NCBI GenBank assembly: GCA_964497095.1
Contig: CAZCCL010000010.1
Location: forward strand, 1 to 40,586
From: CAVPLM01 sp964497095
GTDB lineage: Bacteria; Actinomycetota; Thermoleophilia; RBG-16-64-13
Reading direction: 5' to 3'
DNA length: 40,586 bases
Under the pieces are notes generated by a model, which was given only the letters and a program-made list of their open reading frames with translations, was not told where the DNA came from and did no database searches. Shown in pieces: positions 7,009 through 16,500 of this stretch (positions are counted from its first letter, which is position 1; each line of letters starts with the position of its first letter). Made by a program: the position numbers and the translations under genes.

Positions 7009-7250
7009 ATGAGGGAAGTTCTAAAAGAGTTACGGTTTCTACTGTTTGGCGCAGGGGCCAAGTTGACACCTCGTTCGCGCTTGCCACCGATATATTCGCC
7101 GTCGGCTGCCTGATAGTGGGCATTGTCAGTGCAGCCATCGACGACAAGCTCGGTCCCGGTTCGACTAATTGGCTGCTGCTGGCCATCGCCCTGTGGGCAT
7201 ACACTTTGTGGGCATGGCTGACCGCGTATTTTTCCGCCAAGGAGGGATAG
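7009..7250 (+). pseudogene. Small two-helix membrane protein, frameshifted
   Basis: An aggaggtgg ribosome site precedes ATG 7009, opening MREVLKELRFLLFGAGAK. This frame soon degenerates, while a -1 shift near 7062 continues with VDTSFALATDIFAVGCLIVG and a second hydrophobic stretch NWLLLAIALWAYTLWAWL, ending at 7250. Joined, they make a coherent ~80-residue protein with two membrane segments. The second frame has no start codon of its own nearby, which supports one broken gene, or a single-base sequencing error. I do not recognise the family. Confidence 0.5.
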
Positions 7251-8103
7251 AGAACCAGACCGTAACGCGACCCCGAGCGCAACCCCCCGATCGGTAGCGT
7301 AACTCGCTCGCCCGGCGAGGGTTTCTGCACCCAGAAGAAACGTGCGACGCGCGGACACTGAGAGGATTGCGGATACTAATAAGAATTACCTAGCCAATAC
7401 CAGACCTTCTTGGGCGCGGCCGTGGGGGCTCCTATTTCTCGTTGACCCAGAGTCAAACCGACCTATGCTGCCTAATCAGCGGACTGGCGGCTGCCGATAG
7501 TCTGACTAGGCCCCCGCCGGCAGTGATGACTCCTCTTGCACAAGGGTTGATTGTCTGAAAACGCACTTTGTCGGCGGAGGCTCTTCTTGTCTGTCGGGTG
7601 GTTACATCACCTAAGACTCCGGCCAACCCCCTTGTCTTGGATGCCCGATTGTCGAAACCGGGCACCTTCTTTGTTGAGGTTCTCATGTCCGTGGGATAGC
7701 GCCAGCGGAGTGTCACGGCGAGTGTGCTCTATGCATACCTCTGGAAAGCGCCCTGCTGGTTGCCTGGCGCCCCGAACGAGTAGTACGCCGCACATGTGCG
7801 ATCGGCTACTCTGCTTCAGGCAGTTCATTCAGCCAGCCGCGGCCCCGCGTCTGCCAAGGCAGAAGCACCTCTGCCTCGATTTCCAGGGGCCACTCCCGCA
7901 GCACGAGCCCCGGGACCTCGAGGGAAGTGCTCGGTGCGGAATCGTGGGGGTGGATCTTCCCAAAGCCAGCGATCGTCGAGCAGTAGGCATCAGTGTCGGT
8001 CGAGGGAACGTTCCGCCGGGGCCGTTCTACTACCCGGCTGCAGCCTGGGACGCGGGCTGACGGGCCTGCTAATCTGGTGATGTGTTGGCCGAAGCGCCGG
8101 TGA
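7251..8103. other. Long intergenic stretch without a convincing gene
   Basis: About 850 bp in which frames on both strands are short and compositionally poor. Two things stand out. A promoter-like pair TTGACC (7442-7447) and TATGCT (7464-7469) is spaced 16 bp apart and overlaps a small inverted repeat ttgac/gtcaa. A reverse-strand open tail at about 7806-7995 reads like the end of a protein (SLEVPGLVLREWPLEIEAEV, ending in NELPEAE). The tail may be a gene relic; I cannot name it. Confidence 0.35.
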
Positions 8104-8886
8104 ATGGTCGGGAGACCCGAGGACGCGGAAAAAGGGCATGTCTTGACAGGGGAGGAATTCTGGTCGCATTGGGCCTGGCCTCTGGCCACGGCCTGCGTCG
8201 GTGCGGTCTTTGCAGGGCTCGTCGCTTGGCAATGGTGGCGTAGGCGGCGACCTCATCAAGCCGCCTGGATGGTGGGCCTCCTTCTCTACACAGTTGCCGC
8301 TTTCATGGAGGCCTGGTCCGAATTCTCGGATTCTTGGAACCCGACCGTCTATCGCATCTACATCGTGCTCGCTGCCTCCCTGGTGGGCTTTCTCGGGCTT
8401 GGCACGCTGTACCTCTTGGGCAGGAGAAGACTATTGGGTGGCGCCTACCTAGTCTTCGTAGTGATCTGTATGGCGGTCTTCTTCTACGGTACTTTCAGCC
8501 ACTCCCTGGTCTTGGATAGACTCGTACCCGGCATCACCGTCGGTGGCCAAGCTTTGGGTCCGAGTCTCTCGTTCCCGCGGGTGATGTCGCTTCCGATCAA
8601 TATCACCGGTTCGATCCTTCTCTTCGGGGGAGCCCTCTACTCGATCTGGCGCTTCATGCGCACACGGGAGTTCGCGTACCGGATGTGGGCCAATGTGCTC
8701 ATCGCTGCAGGTGCAGGTTTGCTCGCATTCGTGGGGTCACGGGCGAGACTGGGCAGTACGGCCGGTCTGTATCCGGCAGAGATGGCCGGCGCCGCGCTGA
8801 TGCTCGCCGGTTTCCTGATGGCGGGTACGCTGGAGAAAGGTAGACGAGCCGTGCGGGTACGACGACGCGGTGGGCCGGGCAGCTAG
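8104..8886 (+). CDS. Seven-helix integral membrane protein
   Basis: A 260-residue protein with seven predicted membrane segments, starting around WPLATACVGAVFAGLVAWQW and ending around AGAALMLAGFLMAGTL. The C-terminus is strongly basic (RRAVRVRRRGG), suggesting a cytoplasmic end. It has no transporter or enzyme motif that I recognise. It lies 165 bp upstream of a DrrAB-type ABC exporter on the same strand, so it may be co-expressed and act as an accessory membrane component. The start at 8104 is uncertain because no good ribosome site precedes it. Confidence 0.7.
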   Translation: MVGRPEDAEKGHVLTGEEFWSHWAWPLATACVGAVFAGLVAWQWWRRRRPHQAAWMVGLLLYTVAAFMEAWSEFSDSWNPTVYRIYIVLAASLVGFLGLGTLYLLGRRRLLGGAYLVFVVICMAVFFYGTFSHSLVLDRLVPGITVGGQALGPSLSFPRVMSLPINITGSILLFGGALYSIWRFMRTREFAYRMWANVLIAAGAGLLAFVGSRARLGSTAGLYPAEMAGAALMLAGFLMAGTLEKGRRAVRVRRRGGPGS

Positions 8887-9051
8887 GCTAGGCGCCACCG
8901 GCACGACTGCGGCCGGGATCGGAGGGCTTTTGCCTGCCTTCGCCGCGCCTGTGAAAAACGCGATGTTCTCCTCGGGGTTCATTTGGGTAGATTGGCGTCA
9001 GCCGACCGGAGCGGTTCTGCAGTCGGCAGCCGTTGCGGGCCGGAGGAACAA

Positions 9052-10044
9052 ATGTCCCCCAGTGGAGCCACCGTCGATCAGTCCGGCGCTTTGGCCAGAG
9101 CCGAGACCGTCATCTGTTGCGAGGAACTGACCAAACGCTACCCAGGCGACGTTCTAGCCGTGGACCGGCTCGACCTGGCAGTGTTTCCCGGGGAGGTGTT
9201 CGGACTGCTCGGTCCGAACGGAGCCGGCAAAACTACCACCGCTGGGATGCTGACTACTCGCGTCATTCCCACCAGCGGGAAAGCGATCGTCGCCGGGATC
9301 GACGTGGTCGCGCACCCGGCGTTGGCCAAACAAGTCATCGGCGTGGTCCCACAGACCAATACGCTCGATCGGGCTCTCACAGTGTGGGAGAACCTCTACT
9401 TCCACGGTCGCTTTTTCGGCCTGAATGCGAAGGAAGCGCGGACGGCGGCCGACGAATCTCTGGAGACCTTTCGCCTGACGGAGCGGACCAAGGCTCCGGT
9501 CATGGCTCTCTCGGGCGGCATGGCCCAGCGGCTCATGGCGGCCCGCGCCATACTCCACAGACCCTCCGTACTCTTCTTGGATGAACCCACAGCGGGCCTC
9601 GATCCGCAAAGCCGGATAGCGCTCTGGGAGATTCTGGATAGTCTGCGCGACCGGGGCCCGACGATCTTCCTGAGCACTCATAACATGGAGGAGGCAGATT
9701 CCCAGTGCGACCGGGTGGCTATCATGGACCATGGGCGCATCCTCGCCTTGGATACCCCTGCGGGGCTCAAGGAGTCCGTGGGTGCGGACACGATCGTCAC
9801 CGTAGCGGCCACGGGAGACCTGCAGGAGCTCGCCCAGGTGCTCGAGGCGAAGGTCGAGGGAGCCACAAAGGCGCAGCGGGTGGGGACGACGCTCCAACTC
9901 CACGTGAAGGGTGCTCCCGGTGTGCTACCCCAGGTCGTCAACGCCGCCGAACACGCCGGCTTCGTGCTGAGCGACCTGTCCGTGGCCGAGCCCAGCCTCG
10001 AGACGGTCTTCATCAGCCTGACGGGCAAAGAGTTGCGGGAATGA
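9052..10044 (+). CDS. ABC exporter ATP-binding protein (DrrA-like)
   Basis: A 330-residue ATPase subunit of an ABC-2 type exporter. Walker A is GPNGAGKTT, the signature LSGGMAQRL, Walker B VLFLDEPTAGLDP, and the H-loop STHNMEEAD; all are intact. The C-terminal ~90 residues form the DrrA-type regulatory extension ending in SLETVFISLTGKEL, a common DrrA-like tail. ATG 9052 is preceded by ggagga. The gene overlaps the permease gene by four bases (ATGA), so the two form one exporter. The substrate could be a drug, lipid or antibiotic and cannot be told. Confidence 0.92.
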   Translation: MSPSGATVDQSGALARAETVICCEELTKRYPGDVLAVDRLDLAVFPGEVFGLLGPNGAGKTTTAGMLTTRVIPTSGKAIVAGIDVVAHPALAKQVIGVVPQTNTLDRALTVWENLYFHGRFFGLNAKEARTAADESLETFRLTERTKAPVMALSGGMAQRLMAARAILHRPSVLFLDEPTAGLDPQSRIALWEILDSLRDRGPTIFLSTHNMEEADSQCDRVAIMDHGRILALDTPAGLKESVGADTIVTVAATGDLQELAQVLEAKVEGATKAQRVGTTLQLHVKGAPGVLPQVVNAAEHAGFVLSDLSVAEPSLETVFISLTGKELRE

Positions 10045-10925
10045 TACCCACCGATACACCACTCGATGCTGTCTCCACCAGGTGCGAGTTCCCTCAGCCC
10101 GCGCGGTCGACGGTCAGGGCAAGCTGGACGGCGTTCCGGGCCTTGCTTCTCCGAGACCTGGTCGTGCTACGGAAGACTATGGGTGTGTTCATCCCGCGGA
10201 CCATCCTGCAGCCTTTCCTGCTGGTATTCGTCTTCTTATATGTATTTCCCAAGATCGGAGAGTCCGTTGGCGGGAGCGGACCGGCTGCCTCAGAGTTTGC
10301 TGCTATTCTGGTAGCCGGGGTGGTGGGGTTGTCCATCATGTTCCAGGGCATTCAGGCCGTTGCCCTGCCTATGGTTCAGGAATTCGGCTACACGAAGGAG
10401 ATCGAGGACAGGGTACTCGCCCCGTTACCGATATGGCTGGTCGCCGTCGGAAAGGTGACTGCCGGAGCTATCCAAGGTCTCATCGCCGCTGTTATCGTCT
10501 TCCCAATCGCCGCCGTGGTGCACGTCCAGACGATCCAGATCAACTTGACAATCCATTGGCCGCTTCTGCTGACGATGTTGCCGCTGGCCTGCGTCATGTG
10601 CGCGTCCCTGGGGCTTTTCTTCGGCACTCGTTTCGATCCCCGGCAGGTCCCCATCCTTTTCGGCGTCATCATTCTTCCCATGACCTTTCTCGGTGGAACT
10701 TACTATGCATGGGAGGCGCTGGCGCCGGTCAAGGTCTTCGGTTGGTCATGGCTACAGACCGTGGTGTTGTTCAACCCCCTTCTCTACGTGACCGAGGGCT
10801 TCCGTGCGGCTTTGACCGAGACGCCACACATGCCTCTCTATGTGATCTACCCGGTCATGGTAGGGTTCTCTGTCCTGTTCTTGTGGTTTGGCATCAAGGG
10901 CTTCCGCAACCGGGTTCTTACGTGA
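10041..10925 (+). CDS. ABC-2 type permease (DrrB-like)
   Basis: A 294-residue membrane subunit with about six membrane segments, the partner of the ATPase encoded just before it. The N-terminal cytoplasmic part (ALLLRDLVVLRKTM) leads into the first helix. A conserved-looking ABC-2 loop contains MFQGIQAVALPMVQEFGYTK and EIEDRVLAPLP, and FNPLLYVTEGFRAALT precedes the last helix, as in DrrB-type permeases. The ATG overlaps the ATPase stop. No further gene follows on this strand, and the next gene is convergent. Confidence 0.9.
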   Translation: MIPTDTPLDAVSTRCEFPQPARSTVRASWTAFRALLLRDLVVLRKTMGVFIPRTILQPFLLVFVFLYVFPKIGESVGGSGPAASEFAAILVAGVVGLSIMFQGIQAVALPMVQEFGYTKEIEDRVLAPLPIWLVAVGKVTAGAIQGLIAAVIVFPIAAVVHVQTIQINLTIHWPLLLTMLPLACVMCASLGLFFGTRFDPRQVPILFGVIILPMTFLGGTYYAWEALAPVKVFGWSWLQTVVLFNPLLYVTEGFRAALTETPHMPLYVIYPVMVGFSVLFLWFGIKGFRNRVLT

Positions 10926-10971
10926 CCCCGGGGGGAACGATCACCGGCCCAGGCGGCAGGTGAGGTAGGCC

Positions 10972-11397
10972 CTAGTGCTCAGGGGGAGTCACCCTAGCAT
11001 CAAGTAGATGCCTGACGGCCAGGTATGGGTGGCGAAGGGTCATGCGGGGCCCCGCATAGCGCATCACCGCCCGGATACGTTCGCGCATGTCTGAGCGAAA
11101 GCAGTGGACGGGACACTGGGTGCAGGTGGGTTTTCCGTCACCGAATCGGCAGCTCTCGATGCGACGGAGCGCGTACGTAAGAAGGGAGTCGCACTCCTTG
11201 CAGAGCGCGTTGTCGCCTTTCGCACCCGATGAGGACGGGAGGCGGCTCGGTCCGGGCGCGCCGGCGTGGTGCGTCTTGCAGTACATGCGAATCATCACCA
11301 TCACGGTGCGCTGTTCGCGGCGAACTCGACGGGAGAGGGTCCGGTCCCCAGGAGGCGGTGCCTCCATGGTTCGCACTGTCTGAGCTTCCTTTGCCAT
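10972..11397 (-). CDS. ygbA: YgbA-like nitrosative-stress (nitrous oxide-stimulated promoter) family protein
   Basis: A 141-residue reverse-strand protein of the small cysteine-rich family whose E. coli member ygbA is induced by nitric oxide through NsrR. Family hallmarks are MIRMYCKTHH, LCKECDSLLTYALRRIESC, KPTCTQCPVHCF and the block AVMRYAGPRMTLRHP. The four or more conserved Cys and His suggest metal or Fe-S binding. The biochemical role is unknown; homologues support growth under nitrosative stress. The N-terminal ~30 residues are basic and variable. A bistable hairpin element lies 80-140 bp upstream and could belong to its leader. Confidence 0.85.
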   Translation of the reverse strand: MAKEAQTVRTMEAPPPGDRTLSRRVRREQRTVMVMIRMYCKTHHAGAPGPSRLPSSSGAKGDNALCKECDSLLTYALRRIESCRFGDGKPTCTQCPVHCFRSDMRERIRAVMRYAGPRMTLRHPYLAVRHLLDARVTPPEH

Positions 11398-11478
11398 AAA
11401 GGCGGGAGCGCCTCTCTATTGGAGCCGGAACGCCGCAGCGTCCCGACCAGGGCCGCAAACGGGTGCCGTCAAGCCTAC

Positions 11479-11539
11479 AGGAGCCATCCCGCTGCCGACA
11501 ACCCAGCGGATGGGCTCCTCCGCGTACTCGGTTGTCGGC
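11479..11539. promoter_or_regulatory. Bistable RNA-like element with two mutually exclusive hairpins
   Basis: Hairpin A pairs 11479-11494 with 11504-11519 (15 bp with two single bulges) and exposes the nine-base loop ccgacaacc. Hairpin B pairs gccgacaacc (11494-11503) with ggttgtcggc (11530-11539), with an inner 5-bp stem gcgga/tccgc. The whole loop of A is the 5' arm of B, so the two cannot both form. The complement folds the same way, so it could serve the SLH peptidase gene (212 nt downstream, plus strand) or ygbA (83 nt, minus strand). It does not match a riboswitch class I know. The rest of 11398-11750 shows nothing else. Confidence 0.5.
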
Positions 11540-11750
11540 CCGGGGTTCCAAGGGAAACAAACGGGAACGAGCGAACAACAAGAGGGAAGGCTCGTGCAAA
11601 GACGCCTGATCGAGCGGGAGCAACCAGAGGTGTATCCTCGAGAGAAGGTCTCGGCGGCCACGGAGACTCTGAGCATGGCAATCTCCTACGCCGCCCTCTC
11701 ACGGACGGAAGTTCCGAAATGATATGGGTCGCAAGGAAGAGCGGGTAGTG

Positions 11751-13025
11751 ATGCGAAGGCGAGCGAGCCACTCATTCACGAGGGCGTCGATGCGGGGTGT
11801 CGCGGCGAGGGCGCTGTTCGGTCTCATTCTGACCCTCTTGCTTGCGCTCGCATTTTCGGGCGCCGCCCTGGGATTCACGGATGTCCCAGCCGGTCATCGC
11901 TTCGCCCCGGCCATCGACGACCTGAGTTCGCGCGGCATCATCTTGGGCTTCGCCGACGGCAGTTTTCGGCCGGACGCATCGGTCACTCGGCAGCAGTTCG
12001 CCAAGATGATCGTGGGAGCCCTGTATCTTCCGGCGGGCACTGGGGACAGTTGCCCCTTTCCCGACGTGATTTCCAGCCGGGGAGCCGATCTCTACCCGGA
12101 TCATTTCGTGGCTGTCGCTGCAGCCAACCAAATCACCGAAGGCTACGCTGACGGTCTGTTCCGACCCTACACGAACATCAGCCGGGCGCACGTCATCACC
12201 ATGGTGGTCCGGGCGCTGAAGGGCCTCGATCCCGACTCGCTTCGGCCTGGCCCGGCCGTTGCCATCCTGCCCGGGGAATGGAATGACCTCGTGGGTGAAC
12301 ACCGAGAAAACGCGAGGCTTGCCTACAGCAGCGGTCTCCTCGATGGGCTTGACTGTTGGGGGATCGCGAGGGATCCCCTGGCGCCGATGCCGCGCGGCGA
12401 GGTCGCGCAGGTGCTGTATCGAATGAAGGGACTGCTTCCCGAGGGGCCGGAGTTCGTATCTTCCATCCGTGGGATTGACGATGCTCTCAAAGCCGACATG
12501 CTGCGCAGCGGTTCCTGGAAGCCCGGGGTCCCGACATCCTTCGCTGAACTGCGACTCATCCAGGTAAGCTACTGGGGATTCGACGGGAAGGCGCACACGG
12601 GGCGGTTGGTGGTCAACGGGGCCTGGGCGGGCGAGCTCTGCACCGTGTTTCGCAAGATCTATGAGGCTCACTTCCCCATCCGGAGCATGAACCTCATCGA
12701 TGACTACGGAGCCTCCGACCCCCTGTCCATGGCCGCGGACAACACCTCCGCCTACAACGGCAGGTACCGAGGCGACGCCAACGTCTGGAGCATGCACGCG
12801 TATGGTCTGGCGATCGACATCAATCCGGTCGAGAATCCCTGGGTGCGCTCGTACAAAGTGAGCCCTGCGGCGGGCCAAGCGTATGTTGATCGGTCGATCA
12901 GCGCTCCCGGCATCATCCGCGCCGGCGATGTGGTCGTGCGGGCGTTCGCTTCCATCGGATGGAAGTGGGGCGGTTACTGGGAGACGAGTAAGGACTACCA
13001 GCATTTCAGCAGTAACGGGGACTGA
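11751..13025 (+). CDS. Secreted SLH-domain protein with M15 (VanY-type) peptidase domain
   Basis: A surface protein of about 424 residues. A basic signal peptide with hydrophobic core LFGLILTLLLALAFSGAA is followed by two clear and one weaker S-layer-homology repeat (FTDVPAGHRF with GFADGSFRPDASVTR; DGLFRPYTNISRAHV), which anchor to secondary wall polymer. The C-terminal 150 residues are a D-alanyl-D-alanine carboxypeptidase-like domain: SMHAYGLAIDINPVEN and KDYQHF supply the zinc-binding His, Asp and His. It probably trims peptidoglycan stem peptides. The start is uncertain: ATG 11751, GTG 11748 or ATG 11724 are all possible, and aaggaaga favours the later two codons. A frameshifted gene and an alpha-2-macroglobulin-like gene follow. 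Confidence 0.88.
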   Translation: MRRRASHSFTRASMRGVAARALFGLILTLLLALAFSGAALGFTDVPAGHRFAPAIDDLSSRGIILGFADGSFRPDASVTRQQFAKMIVGALYLPAGTGDSCPFPDVISSRGADLYPDHFVAVAAANQITEGYADGLFRPYTNISRAHVITMVVRALKGLDPDSLRPGPAVAILPGEWNDLVGEHRENARLAYSSGLLDGLDCWGIARDPLAPMPRGEVAQVLYRMKGLLPEGPEFVSSIRGIDDALKADMLRSGSWKPGVPTSFAELRLIQVSYWGFDGKAHTGRLVVNGAWAGELCTVFRKIYEAHFPIRSMNLIDDYGASDPLSMAADNTSAYNGRYRGDANVWSMHAYGLAIDINPVENPWVRSYKVSPAAGQAYVDRSISAPGIIRAGDVVVRAFASIGWKWGGYWETSKDYQHFSSNGD

Positions 13026-13038
13026 AGTAGGAGGATCG

Positions 13039-13331
13039 ATGGGATATGAGGTGACCATCGAAGAGGTGGCTCCGGAGCGGTTCGCCAGCGTGCGGGGCAG
13101 ATACAGGATATCCGACCTGGGCGAGACGTGGGAAGGGAATTCGGCCGTATCATGGCTGCGATGGCGGCGCAGGGAGTCCAGATCGCGGCCGCATACTACG
13201 CCATCCAGCAACACGCGACGGCGAACGACGTGACCCTCGCGAACACGATGTGGGAGCGATACCTCACCGACCCAGCTGTGGAGCCGGACCTGAGCAGGCA
13301 CGCCACCGAGGTGTTCTGGCCGCTCGCATGA
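13039..13331 (+). pseudogene. GyrI-like small-molecule-binding domain gene, frameshifted
   Basis: ATG 13039 follows an excellent taggagg site and opens MGYEVTIEEVAPERFASVRG, typical of the GyrI/AraC effector-binding (SOUL-like) fold. Near 13128-13140, in the run gtgggaaggg, the coding frame slips: the continuation EFGRIMAAMAAQGVQIAAAY and VTLANTMWERYLTDPAVEPD lies in another frame and ends at 13331 in FWPLA, the usual end of this domain. A single-base indel separates an otherwise coherent ~97-residue protein. It is either a recent pseudogene or a homopolymer sequencing error. Confidence 0.7.
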
Positions 13332-13531
13332 CCGCGGCGATCGGCCGCTTCGCTGGAGCAGCGGGGTAGCTTTCGCCCGGCCTACTTGGAGACCGCGGGC
13401 GTGTGCATCCAGCGTCGCCGCGTCACCACGCCGATTTCCTTGGCCCTTTTCGTCTCAGCGGAAACTCGCGGCGGCCACTCTCCGTCTCAGGGGGTATCCA
13501 AGTCCAGGGGGGCGAGACCGGGGGGTGCGTC

Positions 13532-16500
13532 ATGAGTCGGCTGAGGATGCTTGTGCCGTTCGTGCTGGCAGGGGTTCTGGGGATACTGGGAGCCGTCATC
13601 CTGGGGTGTACGTCGCCCCCGCCTCCGTCGGGTACCGAGAGAAGCGAGACGGTCGACGGGTATGTGGCCTTGGTCCCCAAGGTGCTGAGGTCGGGTGAGA
13701 CCGCCTCCTTTTCTCTATCGCTTTTCAACGGCGAGAATCTGGTCAGAAGTCCGGTGAGCGTTACGCTGTTCGACGCGAACAAGCGGGTACTGACCTCCAA
13801 CACGGCTGATATCGACGGCAAGGGCACGGTCATGTTCGATGTGCCGCAAGTCGCGGCCGGCGACTATGAGGTCCTCGTGACCGGGGTGGGCTTCTCCGAG
13901 CACACCACGGTCCAGATCCAGGCGGGGACCCTCCTCTTCCTCGAGACCGACAAACCCATCTACAAGCCAGGGCAGAAAATCCTTGTGCGGCTGGTGTCGC
14001 TCGATTCTGAGCTGAAGCCGGTGCAGACCGGGGCCACTCTGGAGGTCCAGGACGCCAAGGGCATCAAGATCTTCAAACAACAGGTGACGACTGACGAATA
14101 CGGCACGGTCACCACCGAGCTTCCGCTCTCCACTGAGCCGAACCTGGGCGTGTGGAAGCTCACTGCCTCCGCCAGGGATGCATCTACTGAGCTCGACGTG
14201 CGGGTGGAGGAATACGTCCTTCCCAAGTACGAAGTCAAAGCCGAGCTGGCCAAGGGCTGGTTTCTGGTGGACGAGACCATCACCGGTCACGTGGCAGCCC
14301 AGTACAGCTTCGGCCGGGCGGTGGAGGGGGAGCTCAAAGTGACCGCCTCCCGCTATGTGGGGCAGTGGGAAGAGTACGCCACCTACACGGCGGATATCCA
14401 CGGCGAAGGCGATTTCACCATCCAGCCGGCCGGTTACGCAGCCGGTGTGCCCGAGGCCGGGGGACTGGGGAACGTGAGACTTGACATATCCGTGGTGGAA
14501 GAGTCCACAGGCTACGAACAGACGACCACCGAGCTGATCACGGTGGCGGAGACTCCTGTCAATATCCAGCTCATTCCCGAAAGCTCGGCCTTCAAGCCCA
14601 CGCTGCCCTTCAGCCTGCTGCTGGTGACCGAGACCCCGGGAGGCGAGCCGGTCGAGGCAGCCGTCAACGTAGACGTCTCCTACATGGACGAGGATTACTC
14701 CGAAGTGGGGCACGAGTCCGAGCGGGTGGAGACCGCCCGAGGAACCGCTCTGGTGCAGTTCGATCCTCCGGAGGATGCGCTGCGCATGACCGTCCAGGCA
14801 TCTTCCGGTGATGCCTACGCATACAAAGAGGTGGGAGCGTCCTATTCTCCCTCCGGCAACTTCATCCACGTGCAGCAACAGGGGACAATGGGTCTGGCCG
14901 TCGGAGACACGGCGCGCTTCCAGGTCGCTTCCACCGCCGAAGCCGGCACCATCTACTATGACGTGGTCTCGCGCGGACGGGTGGTATTCACCAGCAGCAC
15001 CTCGGGAGACATCTCCTTCAAGGTGACCCCTGCCATGGCGCCTTCGGCGCGCCTGCTCGTCTATCAGATCTTGCCAAGCAGCGAGGTGGCCGCGGATTCT
15101 CTTCCCTTCGAGGTAGCGGGCGAGTACCCGCAGCAGGTGAGCGCTGCCTTCAGCACGGAGGAAGCCAAGCCCGGAGACCAGGTACAGGTACAGGTGCAGA
15201 CGGAGGGCCCGGCCAAGGTGGGCCTTGTGGCGGTGGACCACTCGGTCTTCATCCTGGCGGAGAACCGTCTTAATCTGGAGCAGGTGTTCGCAGAGTTGGA
15301 GCGCCTCTACATGCAGCCGCAGGCCGAACTGCACGAGGCAGAGTGGATGGGGGGAACGCTGGTCATCCCCGGAGCCGAGGAGACTTTCGATGACGCAGGG
15401 CTGATCGTGCTCTCGAACCAGAAGGTGCCCGAAGGCAAGGAGATCGAGCAACCGCAGATGATGTTCGACCGCGCGGAGGCGGTCATGGCTGGCGCGGTAC
15501 CGCCGGGGGTGGACACGACCGCGGCAGCCGCGACGACGACCAGTATGGCCGGTGAGACCAAGTCGAGCGACTCCGGCCAATTGGCGGAGGCGGAACGAGT
15601 GCGCCAGTACTTCCCCGAGACGTGGATCTGGGATGAGACCATCACCGACGACGCGGGCGTCGCCTCGCTCACCTATGAGGCGCCCGATTCCATCACCACC
15701 TGGGACCTGCGGGCGGTAGCCCTCTCTCCGGACAAGGGCCTGGGGATCGCCGAGGCATCTATGAGGGTGTTCCAGCCTTTCTTCTTACAGGCCGATCTAC
15801 CGTATTCGGCCATCCGGGGGGAGGAGTTCCCGGTCAAGATCGCCCTTTACAACTACTTGGACACCCCTCAGGAGATCCAAGTGGAGATCGAGCCGGCCTC
15901 TTGGTTCGAGCTTCTAGACGGAGCGACGACGTCCGTGACCATCGCCGGGGGCGACATCGGCAGCGCGGAGTTTAGGATCCGGCCCAAGACCATCGGGACC
16001 CAACTGGTGAAGGTGACCGCTCGTAGCTCCGAAGCCGCGGATGCGGTGATCAAGAGCATGATCGTTGTCCCGGAGGGCGTGGATCGCGAGACGGTCGAGA
16101 ACCTAGTCCTTCCTGCCGGTGAGTCGCGCACTCTGGGAATGGCCCTGCCCGATCTACTGCAGATCGTCCCCGATTCGGACCGGGCATATGTGGCCATAAC
16201 GGGCAGTTTGTTGGCGCAGACCATCGAGGGTCTCGACCAGTTGCTCCAGATGCCGTTCGGATGCGGGGAGCAGAACATGATCCTGTTCGCGCCGGACGCT
16301 TTCATCCTCAAGTACCTGAAGGAGACGCGCCAACTGAAGCCGGAGATCCAAGCCAAAGCCGAGATGCTGCTGGTGACCGGCTATCAGCGGGAGCTCACCT
16401 ACCGCCGTTCTGACGGGAGCTTCTCCGCCTTCGGCGACCAGGATGAGTCGGGCAGTCTGTGGCTCACCGCCTTTGTTCTCAAGACGTTCGCCCAGGCAAA

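Noticed and set aside
6726..7250. One 174-residue protein starting at 6726
   Set aside because: Its first ~110 residues are low-quality and overlap the GGDEF gene; a ribosome site and start at 7009 in another frame explain the membrane part better.
9705..10040. N-terminal extension of the ABC permease
   Set aside because: It overlaps the ATPase gene in another frame; ATG 10041 gives the normal N-terminus and an ATGA overlap.
11398..11750. Known c-di-AMP (ydaO) or c-di-GMP-I riboswitch before the cell-wall peptidase
   Set aside because: The genomic context fits, but I could not find the conserved cores of either class.
13715..15580. 621-codon open frame antisense to the macroglobulin gene
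   Set aside because: It mirrors a strongly supported gene and has His/Arg/Gly-rich composition typical of high-GC antisense frames.
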